From Candidatus Rhabdochlamydia oedothoracis (lineage in GTDB: Bacteria > Chlamydiota > Chlamydiia > Chlamydiales > Rhabdochlamydiaceae): DNA of 64,000 bases. Positions 1 through 8,350 of the stretch are shown one piece after another. The notes below the pieces were generated by a model. It worked only from the letters and a program-made list of their open reading frames with translations. It was not told where the DNA came from and made no database searches. The stretch's first letter is position 1, and each line of letters opens with the position of its first letter. Position numbers and translations under genes: made by a program. Where the stretch lies: NCBI RefSeq assembly GCF_019453995.1, contig NZ_CP075587.1, positions 1,736,001-1,800,000 on the forward strand, written 5' to 3'.

Positions 1-714
1 TGTCTGTTTTTCTAGCTTCTTGAAAAAATCGAGCATTGCATCGGCATCAACTGTCTTATATTCCTCTGTAAAAATCTTCATTCCTGTCAGGCAAAGAGCT
101 CCAGCAAAATGCAATCGCAATTGTTTCCCGGATGTCTGCAAAGTCTTTTGAACGCCTTTTTTGATCCATCCACATACGGCTTGGGACTGATGTTCAGGAT
201 GCACAGCATCTATGAAATAGATCTCTTCATCAGGGTTTAAGGTCTCCTTTAAAGCCCTATATTGTTCTATGAAAATTCGTTGTTTTTCAGGATCTAATTT
301 CCCAGGAATCTTTTTAGGACGTTTATAAACAAATCCGTGCTGTATGAGCCAATCTGTCATGCCACTTCGGGAATATTTTATCCCATATTGCTCATGCACA
401 TAAGCTATGATCCCTTTGACTTTAAGATAGGTCTTTTCCTGTAGGTGTTTTAGTAGAGACTCTTTTTGGTCTTGTGAAAGTTTTGATTTGCTACCGCCTC
501 GAGGGCTACTTCCAGTTTTATTTTCGGAATCATATTCTCTGAGGTATTTCTGAACAGTGATAGGGCTTATCCGGAGTGTTTTAGCAAGATTTTTTGTTGA
601 GATACCCTCATCATAGCCCAAAATTACACAAAGCCTATTCCGTTCAGAATAGTCTTTTGGATGCTTTAACTTGTGTTCTAAGTCAGCTCTCTGGCTAGGG
701 ATCAGTTTTTTCAT
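1..714 (-). CDS. IS630-family transposase (family A), partial at window edge
   Basis: This is an open frame of 238 codons from ATG at 714 running off position 1. It is the N-terminal two thirds of the 344-aa transposase seen whole at 54652-55686. Visible parts are an N-terminal helix-turn-helix region (S-T-K-N-L-A-K...ISPITVQKYLRE), a second winged-helix-like part, and the start of the DDE domain (FIDAVHPEHQSQ with the first catalytic Asp). No stop or frameshift is seen in this portion. The enzyme would cut at the inverted ends and insert at TA. I chose the ATG at 714 rather than the in-frame TTG 24 nt upstream. Confidence 0.85.
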   Translation of the reverse strand, partial: MKKLIPSQRADLEHKLKHPKDYSERNRLCVILGYDEGISTKNLAKTLRISPITVQKYLREYDSENKTGSSPRGGSKSKLSQDQKESLLKHLQEKTYLKVKGIIAYVHEQYGIKYSRSGMTDWLIQHGFVYKRPKKIPGKLDPEKQRIFIEQYRALKETLNPDEEIYFIDAVHPEHQSQAVCGWIKKGVQKTLQTSGKQLRLHFAGALCLTGMKIFTEEYKTVDADAMLDFFKKLEKQT

Positions 715-772
715 ACTCAATAGCTTAACACAAAACAAAATATTTTTCTATACGATTGAATCGGAACCACTA
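1..772 (-). mobile_element. Family A IS630-like element, 5' part, cut by window edge
   Basis: The element's 5' end (TAGTGGTTCC... read on the minus strand) lies at 772 and is followed by a TA at 773-774, the usual IS630/Tc1 target. It continues past position 1. Its sequence is nearly identical to the complete copy at 54594-55699, so identification is by direct comparison inside the window. Confidence 0.9.
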
Positions 773-798
773 TATTAATAAATTACCACTTTGGTTCT

Positions 799-837
799 GC
801 TTTTGCAATTAGGGCATGATGCCTTAGTTGCAAAAGC
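799..837. terminator. Long near-perfect hairpin with T tract (orphan terminator)
   Basis: GCTTTTGCAA (799-808) pairs with TTGCAAAAGC (828-837), with an inner GGCATGATGCC dyad and a T-rich tail (TATTTTT) on the plus side. It looks like an intrinsic terminator for a plus-strand gene, but the only thing to its left is the minus-strand IS630 copy. The gene it served may have been separated by that insertion. Confidence 0.6.
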
Positions 838-897
838 TATTTTTCTTTGCTATTTACCACTAAGTGTCAATTTAAGTCTTGTCTATTACAAAATTAT

Positions 898-927
898 AAA
901 GACAGAAAAGAGCTCTTTTCTGTCTTT
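898..927 (-). terminator. Perfect 15-bp dyad, terminator of yajC
   Basis: AAAGACAGAAAAGAG (898-912) is perfectly complementary to CTCTTTTCTGTCTTT (913-927). It lies 14 bp beyond the yajC stop on the minus strand and is followed by T-rich sequence in both directions, so it could act bidirectionally. Confidence 0.7.
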
Positions 928-941
928 TATAGCTAAACTTC

Positions 942-1322
942 TTATTTAATTTCTGTAGGTTCTACTTCTTTCTCTTTGGTAACAGGGGGTTGAATATCGG
1001 TAATAGCATTTTTCAACACTTCCATTTTTCCACCTTGGTAAAGGGATAAAATCACGGTATCTTTTTCTACTTTATCGATTGTGCCAAGGATCCCCATGAC
1101 GGTAACACGATCTCCTTTAGCAATGGAGCTTCTCATTTGTTCCATCTGTTTACGACGTTTTTGGTCGGGACGCCAGATAATAAAATAGAAGAAAATCACA
1201 GCAAATCCAATCATAAATAGCATTTGCATTAAGTTACTATTACCACCGGTTGCTTCTGCATCAGCAAATACAGAGCTTGTTACACAAAGAGCTGGAATGG
1301 TAAATTTACATGTTTTATTCAT
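942..1322 (-). CDS. yajC: Sec translocase accessory subunit YajC
   Basis: YajC is a small inner-membrane partner of SecDF that associates with the SecYEG translocon. This 126-aa product has an N-terminal hydrophobic signal-like segment with possible cleavage after Ala20, a single membrane helix at about residues 31-50, then the family's basic RPDQKRRKQM stretch. The cytoplasmic part carries the typical IAKGDRVTVMGILGTIDKV sequence, residues about 68-86. A leading signal-like peptide before the membrane helix is longer than in E. coli YajC. It lies downstream of rlmD and hctA on the same strand, an order I recall from Chlamydia. Start is the only sensible ATG. Confidence 0.93.
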   Translation of the reverse strand: MNKTCKFTIPALCVTSSVFADAEATGGNSNLMQMLFMIGFAVIFFYFIIWRPDQKRRKQMEQMRSSIAKGDRVTVMGILGTIDKVEKDTVILSLYQGGKMEVLKNAITDIQPPVTKEKEVEPTEIK

Positions 1323-1401
1323 AACTCTATCCTTATCATTTGAGATATTTTTGCTCTAGAATGCCCAAGTACCTTGGATAAATCAAGAAAAATTCAAACG
1401 C

Positions 1402-2775
1402 TTAAAAAAGTCTTAATAGGGCAATTGTTTCAATGTGCACTGTATGAGGAAATTGATCTACTGGTTGAAGTAATACTAATTGGTATCCTTTTGGCATAAG
1501 CAATTGAATATCGTGTGCTTGAGTAACTGGATTACAAGAAATGTAAAGAATTTCTTGAGGACGTAATTCTAAAAGAGCTTTAATAGCTTTGCCATCTAAT
1601 CCTGTGCGAGGAGGATCAACAATGACTAAATCTGGGAAAATAAAGTCAGGATCATTTTTTAATTCCTGTACTTTTGACCCTACATCTCCACAGATAATTT
1701 CAAGGTTCTTAATATGATTTAACTCTTTATTTACTTTAGCGTCAAATACAGCGTGAGGGTTTAGTTCAATAGCAGTTACCCTATCAGCTATTTTAGCGAA
1801 AACAATGGATAAAGTAGCGGTCCCTGCATAGAGATCAAGAATATGTTTTTTAGGACCTTGTATAGCTTGAAGCGCAGAGGAAAACAACTTTTCCGCTTGT
1901 CTTGGATTCGGCTGAAAAAAAGAAGTGGGGCTAATTTTAAAAGTTAGGGTTTTACCTTCTATGTTAAGCTTCTCTAACATATGATCTGGACCATGCAAGT
2001 GCATTTCAAAAAACTGAGTGGGTTGCCCTTTGATTGCTTGTTGAATGCGCAAAAAGATGCTGACCTTTTCTGGTTCAGGAGCTGTAAGCAGGATCTTTTG
2101 AATAAATTGCTGGATCTGCTGCTTATTTAAAGCATATTCTGGCCTACCGGAAACAGTAAGCATCACAAGCCTATCAGATGTGCTTAGGGACTGGCGTACA
2201 ATTAATGTTCGTAAAGACCCTGTATTATCTAAGCGATAAGCACTAAGACCGCTTTGTTTCCACCACAGCCTAACCTGAGCAACAACGGATGAAAACCATA
2301 CGGATACCAGCCAACATTCTTGTAGGTTAAATACATGACCTCTGCTACCAGCAAAGATGAGTCCTAAGAATTGTTGCCCAGATCGATCTTGAGAAAAACT
2401 AAACTCCATCTTATTGCGATATTGCCAAATCTGATCGCAGCTAAGAATCGATTTAAGAATAAACTGCTCTTTGATAAAGCAAGCAAATAACTCATGGACT
2501 CGTTGCTGTTTCTGCTCTAATTGAAACAAATAATCTACTTGCTGCCAACTACATCCTCCGCAAGAGGGAGCATGAGAACACTTTGGAACTGTTCTATAGG
2601 GCGACAAGTGGGTAATCTGCTTGATGAAAGCGCGTTGTTTTGTTTTGACTTCAACAATTAATTCATCCCCTATAACTCCACCTATAACGTGAAGTGGCTT
2701 TGAAAACCCAGGACTTTTCCCTGTTCCATAGCCTTTTTTATGAAATCTTTGAATGCAACAAACGCTTTCTTTCAT
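1402..2775 (-). CDS. rlmD: 23S rRNA (uracil-5-)-methyltransferase, RlmD/RumA type
   Basis: This 457-aa TrmA/RumA-family enzyme transfers a methyl group from S-adenosylmethionine to C5 of a uridine in 23S rRNA. Four cysteines in the RumA spacing (C66, C72, C75 and C154) would hold a [4Fe-4S] cluster. The N-terminal part resembles a TRAM RNA-binding domain. The Rossmann-type catalytic domain shows LDLYAGTATLSI, the DPPRTGLD loop, and the catalytic nucleophile C414 in the YISCNP motif, with E449 as the expected general base. All key residues are present. RlmD versus RlmC/TrmA specificity is inferred from family similarity only. It is flanked by hctA upstream and yajC downstream. Confidence 0.9.
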   Translation of the reverse strand: MKESVCCIQRFHKKGYGTGKSPGFSKPLHVIGGVIGDELIVEVKTKQRAFIKQITHLSPYRTVPKCSHAPSCGGCSWQQVDYLFQLEQKQQRVHELFACFIKEQFILKSILSCDQIWQYRNKMEFSFSQDRSGQQFLGLIFAGSRGHVFNLQECWLVSVWFSSVVAQVRLWWKQSGLSAYRLDNTGSLRTLIVRQSLSTSDRLVMLTVSGRPEYALNKQQIQQFIQKILLTAPEPEKVSIFLRIQQAIKGQPTQFFEMHLHGPDHMLEKLNIEGKTLTFKISPTSFFQPNPRQAEKLFSSALQAIQGPKKHILDLYAGTATLSIVFAKIADRVTAIELNPHAVFDAKVNKELNHIKNLEIICGDVGSKVQELKNDPDFIFPDLVIVDPPRTGLDGKAIKALLELRPQEILYISCNPVTQAHDIQLLMPKGYQLVLLQPVDQFPHTVHIETIALLRLF

Positions 2776-2837
2776 TTTTTTTCTCTTTTATGAATCTAAA
2801 ATCATAACGAGAAAAAAAATTAACCTTTAGCAAATTC

Positions 2838-3107
2838 TTATCTTTTTTTCTTGCGAGCGGGCGCTTTCTTCTTAGCAGGAGCTCTTTTTGCGCCCTTTGC
2901 TTTTTCTGCTCTAGCTGCTTTTTTCATTCCAGATCTTGCAGCGGCCACAGACTCTTTACGAAATACTTTAGATGTTTTAGAAAATCTAATTGTGTTCGTT
3001 CTTGCTCTTTGAGCTGCTGCTTTATTACCTTCCATTGCTTTTTCCAAATCATGCCGAATGTCAGCAATTTGATGTAGTAATCTTTGAATTGTCTCTTTTA
3101 ACGCCAT
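2838..3107 (-). CDS. hctA: Chlamydial histone H1-like protein Hc1
   Basis: Hc1 condenses the chromosome as the intracellular reticulate body turns into the infectious elementary body. The 89-aa product has the conserved N-terminal helical half (MALKETIQRLLHQI..., GNKAAAQRART) and a C-terminal tail made of Lys, Ala and Pro (APAKKKAPARKKKR). The tail is short, and C. trachomatis Hc1 is about 125 aa, so this is a compact form. A strong Shine-Dalgarno (AAGGAGGG) sits upstream of the ATG. The gene is a hallmark of the phylum and the main taxonomic clue among the proteins here. In Chlamydia its translation is repressed by the small RNA IhtA; I did not find a recognisable IhtA here. Confidence 0.95.
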   Translation of the reverse strand: MALKETIQRLLHQIADIRHDLEKAMEGNKAAAQRARTNTIRFSKTSKVFRKESVAAARSGMKKAARAEKAKGAKRAPAKKKAPARKKKR

Positions 3108-3281
3108 AACTTCCCTCCTTAAGGATAGCCCATTTTCAAGTTTATTTTACATTCACGATTCATAAACTGTTTTTAGAAATTGTGCAACTATTTTTACATA
3201 TATGTTTATATATTAAAAAAACCAAACAGCTTTACTAAGAAGAAAGACTTTGTTAAGCTAATCTAAAAAAGCTTAAATCTC

Positions 3282-4151
3282 ATGAACCAACCTATTTATT
3301 ATATAAATGGTAACTATGTACCAGAAAGCGAAGCCAAGCTTTCTGTTTTTGATCTCTCTATTCTAAGAGGATTTGGTGTTTTTGATTATTTACGCACTTA
3401 TAAGAAACGCCTTTTTCATCTTTGGGATCATCTCGAAAGATTAAGCTACTCAGCTGAAAACTTAAGGCTAAAAATTCCTTGTAGCCTAGAGGAAATTGCA
3501 AAGATTATCGATTCTTTGATTGCATTAAATCACTTAGAAGAAGCCGGGATTAAAATCCTTGTAACAGGAGGAATTAGTCCCGATCAATTCACTCCTCAAA
3601 CGGCTTCTTTAATTGTTCTTGTCTTTGCTCTAACCAAGTACCCCAAATGCTTTTATACAAAAGGAATTTCTGCAATTACTACTTCTTTAGCACGCAGCTT
3701 TCCGAAACTAAAAACAACCCAATATATTCCAGCAATTGTCACCCTACATACAAACCATCAGGCAAAAGAGGCTATTTATTTAAATCAAGACCGAGAATTA
3801 TTAGAAGCAACCACTAGTAACTTCTTCTGTTTTAAAAAAAATACATTATACACCTGCAACTCTGATGAAATATTGCTTGGCATTACTCGTGAGATTATTC
3901 TTAAACTAGCAGCTTCTAAATTCCCTATTCAATTTTTTCCTATTACTTATGAGGAACTACCTACAGTTGATGAGGCCTTTATAACCTCTAGTAATAAAGA
4001 AATTATGCCTATTGTTAAAATCGATCATCATCCGATTGGAACAGGAAAAGTGGGAATAAAAACAAAAGAGCTGATCCAAGCCTTTAAAAAATATACCCAA
4101 CAACCTGAATGGGCAGCTTTATCTATTCCAAGGCATAATGTAAATAAATAA
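3282..4151 (+). CDS. PLP-dependent class IV aminotransferase (BCAT / D-amino-acid / aminodeoxychorismate lyase family)
   Basis: This 289-aa protein has fold-type IV PLP enzyme features. It opens with YYINGNYVPESEAKLSVFD, followed by the LRGFGVFDYLRTY block. The Schiff-base lysine is K144 in KLKTTQYIPAI, and the cofactor glutamate is E175 in LLEATTSNFF. The distal ITSSNKEIMPI segment lines the substrate site. Members are branched-chain aminotransferases, D-alanine aminotransferases or 4-amino-4-deoxychorismate lyases (PabC), and sequence alone does not separate them here. The gene stands alone, divergent from hctA across about 170 bp, and ends in a clear terminator. Confidence 0.8.
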   Translation: MNQPIYYINGNYVPESEAKLSVFDLSILRGFGVFDYLRTYKKRLFHLWDHLERLSYSAENLRLKIPCSLEEIAKIIDSLIALNHLEEAGIKILVTGGISPDQFTPQTASLIVLVFALTKYPKCFYTKGISAITTSLARSFPKLKTTQYIPAIVTLHTNHQAKEAIYLNQDRELLEATTSNFFCFKKNTLYTCNSDEILLGITREIILKLAASKFPIQFFPITYEELPTVDEAFITSSNKEIMPIVKIDHHPIGTGKVGIKTKELIQAFKKYTQQPEWAALSIPRHNVNK

Positions 4152-4221
4152 ATTGATTAATTTTTTATTATTTAATATGGACAGAGAATCTTCTCTTACG
4201 CTATCCTAGATTCTAGTGAGC

Positions 4222-4248
4222 AAACTCTAATTTTAAGAGTTTTTTTTC
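4222..4248 (+). terminator. Intrinsic terminator after the aminotransferase gene
   Basis: AAACTCT (4222-4228) pairs with AGAGTTT (4236-4242) across a 7-nt loop, and the stem runs directly into a run of eight T residues. Confidence 0.8.
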
Positions 4249-4392
4249 ACCACACTTTCGTGTTGGTCCCGTGTGTTGTCATCCGCGTCCCGTTTTTTAG
4301 CCGGCGCTTTAGATTCCGCGAATCAACTTCAGTGTTAATTTTTAACATCGTTAAACTTATTTTAACGATTTGTATGTATTCTTGGAGAATTT
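4249..4392 (+). promoter_or_regulatory. Leader/upstream region of the RRM protein gene
   Basis: This stretch is distinctly richer in G and C (4255-4330) than its surroundings and has no reading frame of note. It ends with an inverted repeat (TCGTTAAA/TTTTAACGA, about 4348-4368) close to the gene start, which has a weak Shine-Dalgarno (TTGGAGAA). It may be a structured 5' leader, as is common for genes of RNA-binding proteins. This is inference from composition and the dyad. Confidence 0.35.
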
Positions 4393-4752
4393 ATGAACGA
4401 ATCAAATAACAAAAAAAAGCTGTATGTAGGCAGCCTACCTTTTAAAACATCTGAAGAAGAGTTACATAACCTTTTTGCCCCATATGGCACTATCGTTTCT
4501 GCTCGTATTGTAGTAGATAGATCCAATAATGATGCCTCAAAAGGCTTTGGTTTTGTTGAAATGGAAAACGCTGAAGATGCTCAACGCGCTGCAGAAGCAT
4601 TAAACGGATCCCTATATGAGGGACGCACTCTGATTGTAAATGAAGCACGTCCTGAACAAAAAACCAATTTCGCACGCCGAGATGATCGAGCAGGTAGTGG
4701 TCGTTCTTTCGGTAACGATCGTTCTTTCCGTACTCGTCGTGATCGCGGTTAG
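4393..4752 (+). CDS. RRM-type RNA-binding protein (glycine-rich RNP-like)
   Basis: The 119-aa protein has one RNA recognition motif. RNP-2 (KLYVGSL, residues 9-15) and RNP-1 (KGFGFVEM, about residues 50-57) are both intact, with the aromatic residues that stack on RNA bases. A short C-terminal tail is rich in Arg, Gly, Ser and Asp (RRDDRAGSGRSF...). Such single-RRM proteins occur in cyanobacteria and several other bacteria, including chlamydiae, and are often cold-induced; the target RNA here is unknown. The gene is monocistronic, with its own leader and terminator. Confidence 0.9.
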   Translation: MNESNNKKKLYVGSLPFKTSEEELHNLFAPYGTIVSARIVVDRSNNDASKGFGFVEMENAEDAQRAAEALNGSLYEGRTLIVNEARPEQKTNFARRDDRAGSGRSFGNDRSFRTRRDRG

Positions 4753-4772
4753 TTTGTATGTTAAGTTTTTTT

Positions 4773-4807
4773 AAGCCAAGAACTCAAAATTCTTGGCTTC
4801 TTCTTTT
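4773..4807 (+). terminator. Intrinsic terminator after the RRM gene
   Basis: AAGCCAAGAA (4773-4782) pairs perfectly with TTCTTGGCTT (4790-4799), followed by a pyrimidine-rich tail. Confidence 0.8.
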
Positions 4808-4845
4808 CCTGATCTAGATAATATATATTTTTCTTAAATTTTATC

Positions 4846-6612
4846 ATGACGCTTCTTTTAAATTCTCAGTCTCTTTCTAAATCATTTGGGGCTAAGACTC
4901 TGTTCACCGATCTGTTCATTAGCATTTTTACTAAAGATCGCCTAGGGCTAATTGGTCCTAATGGTTCTGGGAAATCCACTTTTTTGAAAATTTTAATAGG
5001 GATAGAAAACCCCGATTCTGGAGAAGTTATTTCTAAGAAGGGATTAAAAATTGGTTATGTTCCACAATCCTGTGAGTTTCCCTCAATACCTGTTGAACAA
5101 GTTTTAATGGATGCTTTGACGAAAGAAAATCTTACAGATTATGATAAACAACTACTTGTAGAAACCTGGCTTAGCAAAATGGGATTTAACAAAAAACATC
5201 CAGCAACAGCAGCTTTGCTCTCAGGAGGCTGGAAAAAAAGACTTAGCGTGGTTCAACAGTTGATTTTATCCCCTGATCTTTTACTCCTTGACGAACCGAC
5301 AAATCATTTAGATCTTGAAGGGATCCTCTGGCTAGAAAAGCTTCTTATGAAAGAAATTTCTTCTTATGTTTTGGTTAGTCACGACCGATATTTTTTACAA
5401 AATGTAGTCAATCGATTAATAGAAATCAATTCTACTTATCCCAAAGGAATGTTTGCCATTGGTGGCTCTTACGCTAATTTCTTAGAAAAAAAAGAGCAAT
5501 TTTTACAAGGCCAGATCCAACAAGAGCGTTCATTGGCTTCTAAAGCACGTAGAGAAAAAAATTGGTTACGTCAAACTCCTAAGGCACGTACAACCAAAGC
5601 ACAGTCAAGAATAAATACAGCAACCGAAGTGTTCCAGAATTTAACTCTTGTTCAAAATAGAAACCGTCAAAAAAAAACAGATATTCGTTTTTCTACAACT
5701 CAAAGAGAAACAAAGAAACTGCTTGTAGCAAAAAATCTCTCTAAAAAAATGGGAAATAAGACTCTTTTTGAGCACGTAGACTTTACTTTGAGCCCTAAAA
5801 CTCGTATTGGCTTAATGGGGCCTAATGGTTCTGGGAAAACAACGCTTCTACGCATTCTTGCAAAAGAGCTCCTTCCAGAGCTTGGAACTATTAAAGAAGC
5901 CAATGAGATTAAAATCGTATACTTTGATCAACATAAAATACAAATTCCCGATCATATTACTCTCAAAGAAGCTCTCTCTCCTAATGGAGATTATATTTCC
6001 TTTCGAGGGCAATCGATCCATGTAAATGGATGGTGTAAACGATTTTTATTCTCACCTGATTTATTAAACATGCCTATTGGCTCTCTTTCCGGTGGGGAAA
6101 AAGCACGAATCTCCATTGCCCATCTTATGCTTAAGCAAGCAGATATTCTTTTACTAGATGAGCCAACTAATGATCTAGACATTCCCACCTTAGAAAGGTT
6201 AGAAGAAAGCTTAATTGATTTTCCTGGAGCTATTGTCTTAATCACCCATGATCGCTGTATGCTTGATCGGGTTTGTAATTGCTTACTTAGTTTAGGAGAT
6301 CTTAATCAAACTACCCTGTATCCAGATTATGCTCAATGGAAAGCGGCCCAAAAAAGCCCGGTTCTTAAAACTAAAGAAAGCAAACACTCCCCTATTTCTA
6401 AACCAAAACTCTCTTATTTAGAACAAAAAGAATATCAGCAAATTGAAAAAAAAATTGAGGTTTTAGAAGAAGAAATTAAACAGTTTCATCAGTTACTAGA
6501 AACAATAACAGATACAAATGATCTTGCAGAGATTTGCACAACAATTGGTTTAAAGGAAAATCAAATTGAACAGCTCTACTTACGCTGGCAAATACTTGAA
6601 CAGAAAGAATAA
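4846..6612 (+). CDS. uup: ABC-F family ATPase, Uup-like
   Basis: The 588-aa soluble protein has two ABC ATPase domains and no membrane segments, the ABC-F layout. Domain 1 has Walker A GPNGSGKST (residues 37-45), signature LSGGWKKRL (from 125) and Walker B LLLLDEP (145-151). Domain 2 has GPNGSGKTT near residue 325 and LSGGEKARI near 413. The linker has the Uup-like RQTPKARTTKAQSRI sequence, and the C-terminus ends in a charged coiled-coil-like tail, as in Uup. ABC-F proteins act on ribosomes, and Uup has also been linked to DNA processing. The first gene product after an independent terminator, it is followed at 3 bp by a small ORF. Confidence 0.88.
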   Translation: MTLLLNSQSLSKSFGAKTLFTDLFISIFTKDRLGLIGPNGSGKSTFLKILIGIENPDSGEVISKKGLKIGYVPQSCEFPSIPVEQVLMDALTKENLTDYDKQLLVETWLSKMGFNKKHPATAALLSGGWKKRLSVVQQLILSPDLLLLDEPTNHLDLEGILWLEKLLMKEISSYVLVSHDRYFLQNVVNRLIEINSTYPKGMFAIGGSYANFLEKKEQFLQGQIQQERSLASKARREKNWLRQTPKARTTKAQSRINTATEVFQNLTLVQNRNRQKKTDIRFSTTQRETKKLLVAKNLSKKMGNKTLFEHVDFTLSPKTRIGLMGPNGSGKTTLLRILAKELLPELGTIKEANEIKIVYFDQHKIQIPDHITLKEALSPNGDYISFRGQSIHVNGWCKRFLFSPDLLNMPIGSLSGGEKARISIAHLMLKQADILLLDEPTNDLDIPTLERLEESLIDFPGAIVLITHDRCMLDRVCNCLLSLGDLNQTTLYPDYAQWKAAQKSPVLKTKESKHSPISKPKLSYLEQKEYQQIEKKIEVLEEEIKQFHQLLETITDTNDLAEICTTIGLKENQIEQLYLRWQILEQKE

Positions 6613-6614
6613 AC

Positions 6615-6797
6615 ATGTCCATTCCTTCAGATAGCGATTTCTCCGACCAACCACTTGATTTATCTTTTCACGCCTTCAGAAAAAACAGATATGCCTGCTT
6701 AGAACAATTGTGTTACACTGTAAATCAAATTCCTAATAGAGGTTCTTTCTCAAAAATTAAAAACGTTATTGCATTTTCAACGCATTCAACAACTTAA
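6615..6797 (+). CDS. Small hypothetical ORF, 60 aa
   Basis: This is an open frame from ATG three bases after the uup stop, ending just before the next small gene. The product is hydrophilic at first (SIPSDSDFSDQPLDLSF) and I recognise no domain. Tight packing between two genes on the same strand is the only support. No strong ribosome binding site is visible, so it may be a remnant. Confidence 0.3.
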   Translation: MSIPSDSDFSDQPLDLSFHAFRKNRYACLEQLCYTVNQIPNRGSFSKIKNVIAFSTHSTT

Positions 6798-6802
6798 AGG
6801 AT

Positions 6803-7000
6803 ATGAAAAAAAATATAGGATCTAAAGATCGCTTTATTCGTTTAGGTTTGGCATTTATTCTCATTGCCTGCTCTATTTGGAAAAGCAGTTGGCTTTTGCT
6901 AATATTTGGTGTATTTACCCTACTAGAGGCTCTTTTTAGTTGGTGTATTCTGTATCAGATTTTAGGGAAAAATAGCTGCCCTATCAATCGTAAAAAATAA
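6803..7000 (+). CDS. Small inner-membrane protein, DUF2892 (YgaP-like membrane part)
   Basis: The 65-aa protein opens with the family's MKKNIGSKDRFIRLGLAFIL pattern and has two hydrophobic helices (about 14-30 and 33-53) separated by a short turn. DUF2892 proteins resemble the membrane part of rhodanese YgaP; their function is unsettled. An AAAGGATATG ribosome binding site precedes the ATG. It sits 6 bp before the HI0933-type flavoprotein gene, suggesting co-transcription. Confidence 0.75.
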   Translation: MKKNIGSKDRFIRLGLAFILIACSIWKSSWLLLIFGVFTLLEALFSWCILYQILGKNSCPINRKK

Positions 7001-7006
7001 TCTTTT

Positions 7007-8212
7007 ATGCTCTATGATTTGATCATTCTAGGAGGAGGAGCTGCTGGTATTTTTGCAGCCATTAACGCTAAGCTAACTCATCCAACAGCAAATGTTCTCC
7101 TACTTGAAAAAAACGCCGTTTTACTCACAAAGGTGCGCATTTCCGGAGGGGGGAGATGCAATGTAACTCACGCTTGCTTTGAGCCCAAACAACTGATTAA
7201 AAATTATCCTAGAGGAGAAAAAGAACTCCTTGGTCCTTTTCATGTTTTTGGACCAGCTGATACGATAAAATGGTTTGAATCTAAAGGAGTACTTTTTAAG
7301 ACAGAGGCCGATGGACGTATTTTCCCTCAAACAGACCAATCGGAAACAATCATTCAAGCTTTATTACAAGAAGCCCATGGATTAGCGGTGCTCATTAAGC
7401 TAACAGAACATATTGAAATACTCGAAAATCATGCATCTTATTTCACCCTACGTACAAAAAAAGAGATCTATCAAACCACAAATCTTTTACTAGCTACAGG
7501 CAGTAGCCGTCAAGGTTATCAATGGGCAGAACAGTTAGGCCATACTATTCAAAAACCGGTTCCTTCGCTATTTACTTTTAATGTTCCTGCTTCTTCCTTA
7601 AAACATTTAAGTGGAGTCTCTATTCATCCGGTTCGTCTACAGATTCTAGGGACAAAGCTCTTTCAAGAAGGCCCTATTTTAATCACACATTTTGGCTTTA
7701 GCGGTCCTGCTATTTTAAAATTATCCGCTTGGGGATCCAAATATTTACATGAACAGAACTATCAAACTCGGTTAATGATTAACTGGGTAGCTCTTTCCAA
7801 AGAAGAGACTTTTGTTAAATTACAAGAAGCAAAGACACATTTTCCCCATAAAACACTTTTACAAAAAAACCTATTCGATTTACCTAAAAATCTATGGAAG
7901 ACCTTTTTAGAAATATTAGGCATTTCTTATAAAAAACGCCTTATAGAAATCTCTTTACAACAATTAAAAAATCTTGCTCAAAAACTCACCGGAGATCGCT
8001 ATCAAGTTGAAGGGAAAACGACTCATAAGCAAGAATTTGTCACTTGTGGAGGAGTCACTTTAAAAGAAGTAGATTTTAAAACAATGCAAAGTAAAATATG
8101 CCCTCGGCTTTTTTTTGCAGGAGAAATTCTTGATATTGATGGGATCACAGGTGGATTTAATTTTCAAAATGCTTGGACAACCGGTTATATTGCAGGAAAA
8201 TCTTCTCTTTAA
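7007..8212 (+). CDS. HI0933-family (YhiN-like) FAD-dependent oxidoreductase
   Basis: The 401-aa flavoprotein has a dinucleotide-binding start (DLIILGGGAAGIFAA, residues 4-18) and the family's SGGGRCNVTHA block near residue 46. The C-terminal GGVTLKEV...CPRLFFAGEILDIDG...GGFNFQNAWTTGYIAG region binds the flavin. The substrate of this family is not established. The length is typical. The ATG at 7007 follows the preceding stop by a few bases, making an operon with the DUF2892 gene. Downstream, host sequence ends and an IS pile-up begins. Confidence 0.88.
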   Translation: MLYDLIILGGGAAGIFAAINAKLTHPTANVLLLEKNAVLLTKVRISGGGRCNVTHACFEPKQLIKNYPRGEKELLGPFHVFGPADTIKWFESKGVLFKTEADGRIFPQTDQSETIIQALLQEAHGLAVLIKLTEHIEILENHASYFTLRTKKEIYQTTNLLLATGSSRQGYQWAEQLGHTIQKPVPSLFTFNVPASSLKHLSGVSIHPVRLQILGTKLFQEGPILITHFGFSGPAILKLSAWGSKYLHEQNYQTRLMINWVALSKEETFVKLQEAKTHFPHKTLLQKNLFDLPKNLWKTFLEILGISYKKRLIEISLQQLKNLAQKLTGDRYQVEGKTTHKQEFVTCGGVTLKEVDFKTMQSKICPRLFFAGEILDIDGITGGFNFQNAWTTGYIAGKSSL

Positions 8213-8350
8213 GCCACATCCTCAAAAAAATTGACTAACGTCAACTTGCTAACAGCTTTATAAGGCTCAGAAGAACAAGTTTTACTAACGTTTCTATTGG
8301 CTTTAATAGGAGCATAATAATATTTACCTAAGGAGTCAAGATAGGAATCA
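8209..8350 (-). pseudogene. Fragment resembling a DDE transposase (IS4/IS701-like)
   Basis: Read on the minus strand, 8350-8209 encodes GKYYYAPIKANRNVSKTCSSEPYKAVSKLTL and ends in a stop. The YYYxPIKxNR pattern is reminiscent of the middle of IS4/IS701-type transposases. It is cut on its 5' side by the IS30 fragment at 8351. The identification is tentative. Confidence 0.3.

Noticed and set aside
4490-4675. Minus-strand frame opposite the RRM gene
   Set aside because: Antisense shadow with no ribosome binding site or recognisable features.
5700-6245. Minus-strand frames within 5700-6245
   Set aside because: Antisense shadows of the ABC-F gene, which has complete motifs on the plus strand.
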